This document shows positions 17,464 to 26,671 of a stretch of DNA of 64,000 nucleotides, in pieces. Origin of the DNA: Flavobacterium sp. SLB02. Its GTDB lineage: Bacteria > Bacteroidota > Bacteroidia > Flavobacteriales > Flavobacteriaceae. The number at the start of each line of letters is the position of its first letter. The stretch's first letter is position 1. Under the pieces are notes generated by a model that did not search any database, was not told the DNA's origin, and was given only the letters and a program-made list of their open reading frames with translations. The stretch lies in NCBI RefSeq assembly GCF_009664855.1, contig NZ_CP045928.1:5990518-6054517 (forward strand). The letters run 5' to 3'. The position numbers and the translations under genes were made by a program.

Positions 17464-18549
17464 ATGAAAACTGCTGATTTTTTAAAAACATTATTTCTAT
17501 GTTTAGTTTTTTCTCAGTTGTCAAATGCTCAAAATCATGAGTATCGTACTGTATCTAAACAGCTTGTAAATAAGTATTACAAGGGGTACTATAATTATAC
17601 CTTCCCAAATGACAGTTATAACCTTGAAAAGAGTCTGCCGGGAAATCCTAATAAAAAGGCAACAGTTGATTATACGCAAAAACTGCAGGATGCGATTAAT
17701 AAGTATCCTGTCGTTATAATGCCTAACTTTCCTGTTTTAATTAATAGTAATGGTCTTATCATTCCTTCAAATAGAAAAATATATTTTAATAGATATTCAA
17801 AAGTTATATATAGAGGTCCGGCAAAAGGTAGGTTGAGTGATATTATAAAAGTTTATAATGCTTCAAATGTAAAAATTTACAATGCAAATATTGTTGGTAG
17901 CAGAAAAGAAAAGAGCGACCAAGCTGGAGAATGGAGTGCAGGTATTTGTGTTTTAAATAGTTTAAATGTTGAAATTTATAATTTTCAAATAAAAGATACT
18001 TGGGGAGATGGAGTTTTTGTAGGTTCAGAAGATGGCAAAGTAAGCTCAAATATTGTTATTAAAAACGGATCAATAGATAATGCGAGAAGGGATGGTATAT
18101 CAATTACTTCTGCAAATAATTTACATATAGATTCTGTTTTTATTTCTAATACTTTTGGAACTCTTCCTATGAACGGTATTCAAATTGAGCCTAGTTTGTA
18201 CAAAGAAACTCTTAAAGATGTTAATTTAAGTAATATTTATACTTTTAATAATCCAGGGGGATTCTGTATCAATTTGCAAGCTTTTTCGATTAAAAATAAT
18301 CCACAAAAAGAAGTAAGTATTACGATGCAAAATTATACAGATGATGGATCTAATTACTCATTCGGCACATCCATAAATGATGATAATTCAATTCAAAATC
18401 CAATAGGAACAATTACGATCATTAATGCGGTGTGGAAAAATCCTAAAAAAGATTTTTATTGGAGAAATTCAAGCAAATATGAAGTAAAAATTGTTTTGGA
18501 TAAAGTGAAAAAATATAAAAATAACGTACTAATTAATAAAGAGAACTAG
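17464..18549 (+). CDS. Secreted right-handed beta-helix (pectate-lyase-like) protein
   Basis: A signal peptide (residues 1-22, QLSNA) is followed by parallel beta-helix rungs from about residue 110 onward, with repeated short strands such as VKIYNANIVGS, VEIYNFQIKDTWGDGVFVG and NIVIKNGSIDNARRDGISI. This is the fold of pectate lyases, glycosidases and C5-epimerases. It may cleave or remodel the polymer in the periplasm, as lyases in alginate operons do. The catalytic class cannot be fixed from sequence. It follows the EpsG-type gene by 10 bp. Confidence 0.72.
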   Translation: MKTADFLKTLFLCLVFSQLSNAQNHEYRTVSKQLVNKYYKGYYNYTFPNDSYNLEKSLPGNPNKKATVDYTQKLQDAINKYPVVIMPNFPVLINSNGLIIPSNRKIYFNRYSKVIYRGPAKGRLSDIIKVYNASNVKIYNANIVGSRKEKSDQAGEWSAGICVLNSLNVEIYNFQIKDTWGDGVFVGSEDGKVSSNIVIKNGSIDNARRDGISITSANNLHIDSVFISNTFGTLPMNGIQIEPSLYKETLKDVNLSNIYTFNNPGGFCINLQAFSIKNNPQKEVSITMQNYTDDGSNYSFGTSINDDNSIQNPIGTITIINAVWKNPKKDFYWRNSSKYEVKIVLDKVKKYKNNVLINKEN

Positions 18550-18558
18550 CTTTTCGTT

Positions 18559-18632
18559 GAGACTATTCATGATTTAATAGTCTTAGATACAAGGGGTAGA
18601 GAAAAAATAAAGTTGTTTCGTTATTAAACAAC
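18559..18632 (+). promoter_or_regulatory. Two hairpins in the spacer before the pgl-like genes
   Basis: GACTATT (18561-18567) pairs with AATAGTC (18576-18582), extendable outward by G-T and A-T pairs. GTTGTTT (18612-18618) pairs with AAACAAC (18626-18632). Neither is followed by a T-run, so they are not classical terminators. They occupy the 118-bp spacer between the beta-helix gene and the next operon segment and could be RNA-processing or leader structures. Confidence 0.35.
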
Positions 18633-18667
18633 GTAGTTGAAATGATTAATGAAGTTTGAATTGTAAA

Positions 18668-19819
18668 ATGAATAAAATTATCCGGTTGTCCACCGTTCCA
18701 ATATCACTGAATGTTTTATTAAAAGGACAGTTAGAATTTTTAAATAAACATTATAATGTTATTGCTGTTTCAGGAAAAGGTATTGATTTGAATCAAGTTG
18801 TTAGTAGAGAAGGTGTTGAAGTGTTTTCTGTTGAAATGGAGAGAAAAATTTCACCTGTAAAAGATTTCGTTTCTTTAGTTAAATTATATTTTTATTTTAA
18901 AAAAGAACGACCACTCATAGTACATTCAATTACGCCGAAAGCTGGATTATTAAGTATGACAGCAGCTAAATTCGCGGGTGTTCCAATTCGTATACATACT
19001 TTCACCGGGCTGATATTTCCTTCGAAGCAGGGACTATTTCAGAAAATACTTATTTTGATGGATAAGCTATTATGTCTCTGGGCAACAAATATTTATCCAG
19101 AGGGTGAGGGAGTTAAGAATGATTTGATAAACTATAAGATTACTAAAAAGCCTTTGAAGGTTATTGGTAATGGAAATGTTAATGGAATAGATACGAATTA
19201 TTTTAATCCTGGACTGTTTAACTTGCAAGATATCATCCAGGAAAGAAATAAGTTAGGTATCTCAGAAAATGATTTTGTTTTTGTCTTTGTAGGGCGCTTA
19301 GTCAAAGACAAAGGAATTAATGAACTAATAAATGCATTTTCTAAATTTCAATATAATTACAAAAACGTAAAACTATTATTAGTTGGACCCTTTGAGGACG
19401 ATTTAGATCCTTTGAATACTGAAACTATAAAAACAATAAAAGAATCTGAAAACATTATTAGTGTTGGTTTTCAAAATGATGTTAGGGCTTACTATGCAAT
19501 GGCTGATACATTGGTTTTTCCAAGTTATAGAGAAGGATTTCCTAATGTTGTTATGCAGGCGGGAGCTATGGGATTACCAAGTATTGTTACAAATATTAAT
19601 GGTTGTAATGAAATTATCATAGAGCACGAAAACGGAATAATTATTCCTGTGAAAGACTCAGCCTCTATTTATGATGCGATGGAAAAAATGTTAACCGATA
19701 AAGAATATTGTTATAAACTTGGAACTAACGCACGGATAAGTATTATTTCCCGGTATGAACAGCAGTTAGTTTGGAACGCTATTTTGTCAGAATATAAAAG
19801 TTTAGAAAAAAATGTATAA
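18668..19819 (+). CDS. Glycosyltransferase family 4
   Basis: A GT-B enzyme of 383 residues. GRLVKDKGINELINAF opens the C-terminal domain, and PSYREGFPNVVMQAGAMGLPS is the donor-binding EX7E-like region, here with Gln in place of the second Glu. Its gene overlaps the PglC-like transferase by 8 nt, so it may add the second sugar to the lipid-linked bacillosamine-type sugar, as PglA does in Campylobacter. That role is inferred from position. The ATG at 18668 is used rather than the TTG at 18656. Confidence 0.85.
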   Translation: MNKIIRLSTVPISLNVLLKGQLEFLNKHYNVIAVSGKGIDLNQVVSREGVEVFSVEMERKISPVKDFVSLVKLYFYFKKERPLIVHSITPKAGLLSMTAAKFAGVPIRIHTFTGLIFPSKQGLFQKILILMDKLLCLWATNIYPEGEGVKNDLINYKITKKPLKVIGNGNVNGIDTNYFNPGLFNLQDIIQERNKLGISENDFVFVFVGRLVKDKGINELINAFSKFQYNYKNVKLLLVGPFEDDLDPLNTETIKTIKESENIISVGFQNDVRAYYAMADTLVFPSYREGFPNVVMQAGAMGLPSIVTNINGCNEIIIEHENGIIIPVKDSASIYDAMEKMLTDKEYCYKLGTNARISIISRYEQQLVWNAILSEYKSLEKNV

Positions 19820-20414
19820 TGTTTATTTAAAAAGAGTAATTGATTTTATGTGTGCTTCATTGGGATTGTTATTCTTGAGTCCGCTTTTGATATTAGTTAC
19901 TATTTGTTTATTTATTGTTAATCATGGGAAACCTTTTTTTATTCAAAGGCGCCCGGGGAAAAATGGAAAAATATTTAAGATCGTAAAATTTAAAACGATG
20001 ACGGATAAGAAGGATGTAAATGGGAAACTTCTATCTGATGCTGACAGATTGACAAAATTTGGTTCATTTGTTAGAAAAACTTCTTTGGATGAAATTCCAC
20101 AATTAATTAATGTATTAATTGGAGATATGAGCTTGATAGGTCCGAGGCCATTATTACCTGAATATTTACGTTTGTATGATGATTTTCAGAAGAGAAGACA
20201 TAATGTTAAGCCTGGAATTACAGGCTGGGCCCAAGTAAATGGAAGGAATGCCATTAGTTGGAATCAAAAATTTGAATATGACGTTTGGTATGTTGATAAT
20301 ATATCATTCATTTTAGATTTAAAAATATTTATAAAGACAATTAGTAAAGTAATTATTAGAGAAGGAATTAGCTCAGATAATTCCGTAACAACAGAAGCAT
20401 TTAAAGGAAATTAA
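19812..20414 (+). CDS. pglC: Small monotopic phosphoglycosyltransferase, PglC type
   Basis: Bacterial sugar transferase of 200 residues made of one N-terminal membrane-inserted helix (about 12-33) plus the catalytic domain, which is the PglC size class. Motifs are RRPGKNGKIFKIVKFKTM, the LDEIPQLINVLIGDMSLIGPRP block and PGITGWAQVNGRN. It transfers a sugar-1-phosphate, probably a bacillosamine-type sugar given its neighbours, from UDP to undecaprenyl phosphate. It overlaps the GT4 gene by 8 nt and precedes pglD by 1 bp. It is the first of two initiating transferases in the locus. Confidence 0.9.
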   Translation: MYNVYLKRVIDFMCASLGLLFLSPLLILVTICLFIVNHGKPFFIQRRPGKNGKIFKIVKFKTMTDKKDVNGKLLSDADRLTKFGSFVRKTSLDEIPQLINVLIGDMSLIGPRPLLPEYLRLYDDFQKRRHNVKPGITGWAQVNGRNAISWNQKFEYDVWYVDNISFILDLKIFIKTISKVIIREGISSDNSVTTEAFKGN

Positions 20415-20415
20415 T

Positions 20416-21063
20416 ATGAAGAATATTGTAATTATTGGAGCAGGAGGATTTGGTCGTGAAGTAAAAATGTTGATTGATCAAATAAATCTGGTAGAGAAGA
20501 AGTTTAACTTATTAGGGTTTTATGATGATAATATTTCTATTGGAACCCAAGTAAATGGATACCCTGTTTTAGGAGGTGTAAATGATCTAATGATTTATAA
20601 TAATGAGATAAGCGTTGTCATTTCTATTGCTGATCCAAAAATAAAATTCCAAATACATAAATCATTAAAAATAAATTCTAATATTTCCTTCCCAACTTTA
20701 ATACATCCAAATGTTTTAATTGGAACAGACTCTGTTTTAATAGGAGAGGGATGTATTATTTGTGCTTCTAACATTATTACAGTAAATATTAGTATAGGTA
20801 ATTTTGTGATACTTAACCTTTTTTGTACAACAGGACATGATACTGTCATAGGAGATTATTGTTCTTTTATGCCTTCCGTCAATATTTCAGGAGAAGTTGT
20901 AATAGAAGACTTAGTTTATGTGGGTACTGGAGCAAAAATTATTAACTTATTAAAAATAGGTAATTCAACTATTATTGGAGCTGGGGCGGTTGTTTCAAAA
21001 ACTCTTCCGGAAAAATGTACAGCAGTTGGAATACCGGCAAAGCCAATTAAATTTCATGAATAA
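20416..21063 (+). CDS. pglD: PglD/NeuD-type sugar O/N-acetyltransferase
   Basis: An N-terminal Rossmann-like subdomain (IVIIGAGGFGREV) is followed by a left-handed beta-helix with hexapeptide repeats, ending in IIGAGAVVSKTLPEKCTAVGIPAKP. His141 in TTGHD fits the catalytic base of PglD. The 215 residues match the family. It should acetylate the 4-amino group of UDP-4-amino-4,6-dideoxy-GlcNAc, with the aminotransferase encoded just downstream (8-nt overlap). NeuD-like sialic acid O-acetylation is an alternative because neuABC are in the same locus. Confidence 0.85.
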   Translation: MKNIVIIGAGGFGREVKMLIDQINLVEKKFNLLGFYDDNISIGTQVNGYPVLGGVNDLMIYNNEISVVISIADPKIKFQIHKSLKINSNISFPTLIHPNVLIGTDSVLIGEGCIICASNIITVNISIGNFVILNLFCTTGHDTVIGDYCSFMPSVNISGEVVIEDLVYVGTGAKIINLLKIGNSTIIGAGAVVSKTLPEKCTAVGIPAKPIKFHE

Positions 21064-22195
21064 TTCAAAAATATGGCTTTCTTCTCCACATATGGGAGGA
21101 AGCGAACAAAAGTATGTACAAGAAGCTTTTGATACAAATTGGGTAGCTCCTCTAGGACCAAATGTAAATGGTTTTGAAGATGATTTAGAAAAATACTTAA
21201 ATGAAGGAGTTAAAGTAGGAGCTTTAAGTTCCGGAACAGCTGCAATTCATTTAGGGTTAATACTTTTAGGGGTAAAGCAAGGAGATGAAGTTATATGTCA
21301 AAGTATGACCTTTTCAGCATCGGCAAATCCGATTATGTATCAAGGGGCGACACCCGTTTTTGTTGATAGTGAATTGGAAACATGGAATATGTGTCCAGTT
21401 TCTTTAGAAAAAGCAATTGTAGATAGAATTTCAAATGGAAAAAAACCAAAAGCTATAATTGCTGTTCATCTTTATGGTATGCCTTATAAAGTTGAAGAAA
21501 TACACGCTGTTGCCCTTAAATATGAAATACCTGTTTTAGAAGATAGCGCAGAGGCTTTGGGAAGTCATTATAAAAATAAAAGATGCGGTACCTTTGGTGA
21601 TATTGCAGCACTTTCTTTTAATGGAAATAAAATTATTACAACTTCTGGTGGAGGCGCCATTGTAACAAAGGATAAAGAAACAAAAGATAAAGCTGTTTTC
21701 CTTTCCACTCAAGCAAGAGATAATGCGCCTCATTATCAGCATAGTGAAGTAGGATTTAATTATAGAATGAGTAACATTTGTGCAGGTATTGGTCGTGGAC
21801 AGATGGAAGTGTTGAATAAACATATCTTACTTAGAAGAAAAATGCATCATTTTTATAAAGATTATTTTAAAAGTATTGAAGGAGTATTTGTCTTAACAGA
21901 AATAAATGATGATTATTTTTCAAACCACTGGTTATCTGCAATTACAATTGATCCAAAAAAGCTAAATGGCAAGACTAGAGAAGATTTAAGGTTAGCTTTA
22001 GAAGAAGAAAACATTGAAAGTCGCCCTTTATGGAAACCTATGCATTTGCAACCTATTTTTGAAAAGTATCCTTATTATGGCGAAAAAATAGCTGAAACTT
22101 TATTTGAAAATGGACTATGTCTGCCATCGGGCTCAAATTTGGTTGACCACGATCAAGAAAGAATAAAAAATGTCTTAGATGTTTTTTTTAAATAA
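21056..22195 (+). CDS. pglE: DegT/DnrJ/EryC1-family aminotransferase, PglE type
   Basis: A PLP-dependent sugar aminotransferase of 379 residues. SSGTAAIHLGL binds the phosphate, EDSAEALGSHY carries the Asp that contacts the PLP ring, and the Schiff-base Lys is in FNGNKIITTSGGG. It probably converts UDP-4-keto-6-deoxy-GlcNAc to the 4-amino sugar. The ATG at 21056 overlaps pglD by 8 nt and starts at the usual N-terminus (IWLSSPHMGGSEQKYV); an earlier in-frame start at 20975 would lie deep inside pglD. Confidence 0.88.
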   Translation: MNNSKIWLSSPHMGGSEQKYVQEAFDTNWVAPLGPNVNGFEDDLEKYLNEGVKVGALSSGTAAIHLGLILLGVKQGDEVICQSMTFSASANPIMYQGATPVFVDSELETWNMCPVSLEKAIVDRISNGKKPKAIIAVHLYGMPYKVEEIHAVALKYEIPVLEDSAEALGSHYKNKRCGTFGDIAALSFNGNKIITTSGGGAIVTKDKETKDKAVFLSTQARDNAPHYQHSEVGFNYRMSNICAGIGRGQMEVLNKHILLRRKMHHFYKDYFKSIEGVFVLTEINDDYFSNHWLSAITIDPKKLNGKTREDLRLALEEENIESRPLWKPMHLQPIFEKYPYYGEKIAETLFENGLCLPSGSNLVDHDQERIKNVLDVFFK

Positions 22196-22226
22196 TTTTT
22201 AATGCTGTTCAGTATTGTATTTTAAT

Positions 22227-22775
22227 ATGAAAGTTAAAGAAACATTTATAAAAGATTTAGTAATTATAGAGCCTGTTATTTTTGGAGATGAGCGAGGTTA
22301 TTTTTTTGAATCGTACAGCAAAACTAAATTTGAAGATTTGGGTATTTTTATTGACTTTGTTCAGGATAATCAATCTTTTTCTAAAAAAGGTACTTTAAGA
22401 GGGTTGCATTATCAAAATCCACCTTTTGCACAAACAAAATTACTTAGTGTAACTCAAGGAAAAATTATAGATGTTGCTGTAGATTTACGAAAAGATTCTT
22501 CAACCTATGGAAAATCATTTAGTGTTTTATTATCAGCCGAAAATAAAAAGCAATTGTTAGTTCCTCAAGGTTTTGCTCATGGGTTTTCTGTAATAAGTGA
22601 AACAGCATCAGTAATATATAAATGTGATCAATTTTATAATAAAGCTTCTGAAGGTGGAATTAAATTTGACGATCCATCTTTAAATATTGATTGGGGAATG
22701 GATTTAAAGGATGCAGTTGTTTCTCAAAAAGATCAAGTACTTCCTTTTATTGATAATTGTAATAGCTTGTTTTAA
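22227..22775 (+). CDS. rmlC: dTDP-4-dehydrorhamnose 3,5-epimerase
   Basis: A cupin epimerase of 182 residues with FGDERGYFFESYS, NQSFSKKGTLRGLHYQ (substrate-binding and catalytic His), DVAVDLRKDSSTYG and PQGFAHGFSV, all diagnostic of RmlC. The ATG at 22227 is preferred to a TTG at 22215. It overlaps rmlD by 1 nt and forms a C-D-A block. Confidence 0.95.
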   Translation: MKVKETFIKDLVIIEPVIFGDERGYFFESYSKTKFEDLGIFIDFVQDNQSFSKKGTLRGLHYQNPPFAQTKLLSVTQGKIIDVAVDLRKDSSTYGKSFSVLLSAENKKQLLVPQGFAHGFSVISETASVIYKCDQFYNKASEGGIKFDDPSLNIDWGMDLKDAVVSQKDQVLPFIDNCNSLF

Positions 22776-23620
22776 TGATGAAAATTTTGGTAACAGGAGC
22801 AAACGGACAGTTAGGTTCTGAATTAAATGTTTTATCATTAAATTATTATCAATATGAATGGATTTTTGCTGATAGAACTCAAATTACTTTAGATGATTTA
22901 GATATCCTTGAAATTCAACTAAATCAAATTCAACCTGATGTAATTTTTAATTGTGGTGCCTATACAGCAGTTGATAAAGCAGAAACTGAAAAAGAATTAG
23001 CTTTTACAATTAACCATCTAGCCGTAGAGTTAATTGCAAAATATACCCGAGAGAATAATGCAAAACTAATTCATGTTTCTACAGACTATGTATTTGATGG
23101 AACTTCGTCAATATCCTTAAATGAAGAGGGAAAAACTAATCCTATAAATGTGTATGGAGCAAGTAAAAGAGCAGGTGAAATTGCTTGTTTGAAGGAAAAT
23201 CCAAATTCAATTATTATCCGAACTTCATGGGTCTACAGTAAATTTGGAAATAATTTCGTAAAGACTATGCAGCGATTAATGCAGGAAAGAGAGGCGATCA
23301 ATGTGGTAAACGATCAAATAGGTTCTCCAACATACGCTGCGGATCTTGCCAGAGCAATGATTGATATTTTGGAATTTCCAGAATGGATACCGGGAATTTA
23401 CAATTATTCTAATGAAGGTGAAATAAGTTGGTTTGAATTTGCGTTGAGTATAAAAGAATTTGGTGGATACAATTGCAATATTGCAGGGATAACATCAGCA
23501 TCATATCCAACTCCTGCAAAACGCCCCGAGTTTTCATTATTAGATAAGAAAAAAATTAAAACTCTTTATAATCTGGATATTCCAAATTATAAAGAAAGCT
23601 TGAAAAAAATGTTTATATAA
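22775..23620 (+). CDS. rmlD: dTDP-4-dehydrorhamnose reductase
   Basis: An SDR-type reductase of 281 residues making dTDP-L-rhamnose. It shows TGANGQLGSE near the N-terminus, FNCGAYTAVDKAE, STDYVFDG and the YGASKRAGE active-site motif. The start is ATGATG at 22775, overlapping the rmlC stop by one base; the second ATG (22778) is equally possible. Confidence 0.95.
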   Translation: MMKILVTGANGQLGSELNVLSLNYYQYEWIFADRTQITLDDLDILEIQLNQIQPDVIFNCGAYTAVDKAETEKELAFTINHLAVELIAKYTRENNAKLIHVSTDYVFDGTSSISLNEEGKTNPINVYGASKRAGEIACLKENPNSIIIRTSWVYSKFGNNFVKTMQRLMQEREAINVVNDQIGSPTYAADLARAMIDILEFPEWIPGIYNYSNEGEISWFEFALSIKEFGGYNCNIAGITSASYPTPAKRPEFSLLDKKKIKTLYNLDIPNYKESLKKMFI

Positions 23621-23670
23621 AATAAGTAAAGATGATTAAGATTTGGTTTTAGCACTTCAGTAATTAAGAA

Positions 23671-23691
23671 ATCTAAAATCTAAAATCAAAA
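23671..23691 (+). repeat. Short tandem repeat in the rmlD-rmlA spacer
   Basis: Three 7-bp units, ATCTAAA ATCTAAA ATCAAAA, lie just before the rmlA start. No promoter consensus is evident in the 74-bp spacer. Confidence 0.5.
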
Positions 23692-23694
23692 TAT

Positions 23695-24579
23695 ATGAAA
23701 GGAATTATTTTAGCCGGAGGTTCTGGCACACGTTTACATCCATTGACACTTGCGATGAGCAAACAAATGATGCCTGTATATGATAAACCAATGATCTATT
23801 ATCCGTTGTCTACTTTGATGATGTCAGGGCTCAGTGAAATTTTGATTATTTCTACTCCACATGACTTGCCAAATTTCAAAAAATTATTAGGCGATGGCTC
23901 TAATTTAGGGTGTAAGTTTAGTTATGCAGAACAGGCAATTCCAAATGGTTTAGCTCAGGCTTTTGTGATTGGAGAAGAGTTTATCGGTAGTGATGATGTT
24001 GCTTTGATATTGGGAGATAATATCTTTTTTGGATCTAATATGCAGGAACTTTTAAAATCAAATACAAAGCCCAATGGTGGTGTTGTCTTTGCTTATCATG
24101 TGTCCGATCCGGAAAGATATGGAGTAGTTGAGTTCGATGAAAATTTCAAAGCGATTTCTATTGAGGAGAAACCAGAAGAGCCTAAATCTAATTATGCTGT
24201 TCCGGGATTATATTTCTACGATAATTCGGTTGTAGAAATTGCCAAAAATATTAAACCAAGTGCTCGTGGCGAATATGAAATTACCGATGTTAATAAGGTA
24301 TATTTAGAAAAAGAAGCTTTAAAAGTAGGAATATTAAGCAGAGGCACAGCATGGTTAGATACGGGAACTTTTAATAGTTTGATGCAGGCAGGACAATTTG
24401 TTCAGGTTCTTGAAGAAAGACAAGGACTTAAAGTAGGCTGTATTGAAGAGATTGCCTGGAGACAAGGTTTTATTAATGATGCCCAATTAGAAAAATTAGC
24501 ATTTCCTTTATTAAAGTCAGGATACGGAACTTATTTAGTTGATTTAATAAAACGAAAGAGAAAAGGAGTTAAAATTTAA
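23695..24579 (+). CDS. rmlA: Glucose-1-phosphate thymidylyltransferase
   Basis: It makes dTDP-glucose, the first step of the rhamnose pathway. It has GGSGTRLHPLTLAMSKQMMPV, DKPMIYYPLSTLM, the LGDNIFFG metal-binding region, EEKPEEPKSNYAVPGLYFYD and WLDTGT. The 294 residues match RmlA exactly in size. It is 74 bp after rmlD. Confidence 0.96.
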   Translation: MKGIILAGGSGTRLHPLTLAMSKQMMPVYDKPMIYYPLSTLMMSGLSEILIISTPHDLPNFKKLLGDGSNLGCKFSYAEQAIPNGLAQAFVIGEEFIGSDDVALILGDNIFFGSNMQELLKSNTKPNGGVVFAYHVSDPERYGVVEFDENFKAISIEEKPEEPKSNYAVPGLYFYDNSVVEIAKNIKPSARGEYEITDVNKVYLEKEALKVGILSRGTAWLDTGTFNSLMQAGQFVQVLEERQGLKVGCIEEIAWRQGFINDAQLEKLAFPLLKSGYGTYLVDLIKRKRKGVKI

Positions 24580-24618
24580 TTTATGTTAATAAATAATTAT
24601 TTTAAAACCTTTAATTCG

Positions 24619-24649
24619 TATTTTTGTAAGTCATACAAATTTTACAAAA
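24619..24649 (+). promoter_or_regulatory. TAnnTTTG element overlapping an inverted repeat
   Basis: TATTTTTG (24619-24626) fits the flavobacterial -7 box 39 bp before the pglF start. No TTG is present at the right distance upstream. TTTTGTAA (24622-24629) and TTACAAAA (24642-24649) form an 8-bp inverted repeat that overlaps the box and could be an operator. Confidence 0.35.
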
Positions 24650-24664
24650 TTAAACTGAACCAAA

Positions 24665-26632
24665 TTGGATACAGATAAATCAAACCAAATAGCCTCCTTG
24701 TTACTTAATTCTTTCTCACCAAGAAATTTGAGAGCAAGTATAAATAGCCTCAGTTATTTACCAAGATGGATCATTATCGCGATAGATATAATGGTTCTGA
24801 TCTTTGCATTTACATTTACTTACATGTTGTTTGAGGGAACAGCTTTAGGTTACATTATAACTCCCCATCATTTTTACTTTGTTACCAGCTTAATTGTTGT
24901 AAATGTTTTTTTCTTTTGGCTATTTAGAACTTATTCAGGAATTATTCGACATTCATCTTACATTGATGCTATAAAACTGCTCTTTTCTCAAATGTCAGTT
25001 TTGGTGTTTTTTTTATTTTTAAATTTAGTTTTTGAACTCTATACGGGATACAAAGCATTTTTAAATACCGCTCTATTTATTAATTTAGTATTGTCATTTT
25101 GTGGTTTGTTTTTGTATCGTGTGGTAGTAAAACAAACTTTTGAGTTGTATTTTTCAGAGAAGACCAATTCTAAATTAATTAGAACTATAATTTACGGAAC
25201 AGATGCTAATGCAATTTCAGTAGCAAATGCATTGAAATTCGAAACTCCTTCTCGATTTAAAATTGTTGGTTTTGTTGACAAAAATAATCAGAATGCATCG
25301 AAGAGAATGTTAGATTTACCAATTCTGATTTTAAGAAAAAAATTGCCAGCTTTAATGCGCTCTGTAGCTGCAGAAGGTGTTATTATAGCTGATAAAAGTT
25401 TATCTAAAGAAGAACAATTAATTATTGTTGATCAATGTTTAGAATTCAATTATAGGGTGTATACTGTACCTTTAATTTCAGATTGGGAAAACCAAAAAGA
25501 AATTTCCCAAAAAGTAAAAAATATTCAGATTGAAGATTTACTCGAAAGAAAACCCATAGTTCTGGATAGTAAATCGATCTCTAAACAATTAAAAGACAAA
25601 ACGGTTCTTATTACCGGAGCAGCAGGATCAATTGGAAGTGAAATAGTAAGACAGGTTTTAGGATTTAATCCTAAGATGGTTATTATTCTGGACCATGCTG
25701 AGACACCACTTCATAATTTGTGTCTAGAAACTTTAGCTTTGAATTCGGGATCAAAAATTGTTGCTGTAATTGCTGATGTAAGAAGTAAGAAAGCGTTAGA
25801 TAAAGTTTTTAAAAGTTATAATCCTCATGTTGTTTTTCATGCAGCAGCTTACAAACATGTTCCTTTGATGGAGGAGAATCCGTCGCAAGCTATTCAAACC
25901 AATATTAAAGGAACTAAGAATCTGGCAGATTTATCGTGTAAGTATCGTGTGAGGAAATTTGTTATGGTATCCACAGATAAAGCGGTTAATCCTAGTAATG
26001 TTATGGGGGCCAGTAAACGAATAGCAGAGAAATACGTTCAGTCGCTATATTTAAAAAATCAAAAAGAGAACGTTCAAGGCGTGACTAAATTTATTACTAC
26101 CCGTTTTGGTAATGTTTTAGGCTCAAACGGATCTGTTGTTCCTCTGTTTACAAAGCAAATTGCGGAAGGAGGTCCAGTTACGATTACTCATCAGGATATT
26201 ATTCGTTATTTTATGACGATTCCTGAAGCTTGTCAGTTGGTATTAGAAGCGGGTGCAATGGGTAATGGAGGTGAGATTTATATTTTTGACATGGGTAAAC
26301 CCGTAAAAATAATCGATCTGGCGAAAAAAATGATAAAACTGGCAGGATTTATTCCGGATAAAGAAATCAAGATTAAAATTGTTGGTCTAAGACCAGGCGA
26401 AAAACTATATGAAGAATTATTAAATGATACTTCTAAGACTTTGCCAACTTATCATAACAAAATTATGATTGCTCAGGAAATACAAGATGAATATGAAAAT
26501 TTGCATATCGAAATCGATGAACTTATAGGTATTGCTGATTTCTACGATAATGATGATATTGTTACTAAAATGAAAAAAATTGTTCCTGAATTTAAAAGTA
26601 TGAATTCTGCTTTCGAGGTATTAGATAAGTAG
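24665..26632 (+). CDS. pglF: Membrane-bound UDP-GlcNAc 4,6-dehydratase, PglF/WbpM/CapD type
   Basis: This 655-residue protein has four N-terminal membrane helices (about 35-55, 71-88, 108-125 and 132-152), a nucleotide-binding middle domain (about 170-290) and a C-terminal SDR domain starting TGAAGSIGSE (317-326). The active site reads STDKAVNPSNVMGASKR, with Met in place of the usual Tyr, as in the WbpM/PglF group. It should make UDP-4-keto-6-deoxy-GlcNAc for PglE and PglD. The start is a TTG at 24665; the next ATG would cut into the first helix. A terminator follows. Confidence 0.92.
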   Translation: MDTDKSNQIASLLLNSFSPRNLRASINSLSYLPRWIIIAIDIMVLIFAFTFTYMLFEGTALGYIITPHHFYFVTSLIVVNVFFFWLFRTYSGIIRHSSYIDAIKLLFSQMSVLVFFLFLNLVFELYTGYKAFLNTALFINLVLSFCGLFLYRVVVKQTFELYFSEKTNSKLIRTIIYGTDANAISVANALKFETPSRFKIVGFVDKNNQNASKRMLDLPILILRKKLPALMRSVAAEGVIIADKSLSKEEQLIIVDQCLEFNYRVYTVPLISDWENQKEISQKVKNIQIEDLLERKPIVLDSKSISKQLKDKTVLITGAAGSIGSEIVRQVLGFNPKMVIILDHAETPLHNLCLETLALNSGSKIVAVIADVRSKKALDKVFKSYNPHVVFHAAAYKHVPLMEENPSQAIQTNIKGTKNLADLSCKYRVRKFVMVSTDKAVNPSNVMGASKRIAEKYVQSLYLKNQKENVQGVTKFITTRFGNVLGSNGSVVPLFTKQIAEGGPVTITHQDIIRYFMTIPEACQLVLEAGAMGNGGEIYIFDMGKPVKIIDLAKKMIKLAGFIPDKEIKIKIVGLRPGEKLYEELLNDTSKTLPTYHNKIMIAQEIQDEYENLHIEIDELIGIADFYDNDDIVTKMKKIVPEFKSMNSAFEVLDK

Positions 26633-26671
26633 TTTCTTATGATAAGGTGAATTTTGGATTCAAATGATATT

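Noticed and set aside
20975..21055. Earlier start for the PglE-type aminotransferase
   Set aside because: The extra 27 residues are the out-of-frame translation of the pglD C-terminus.
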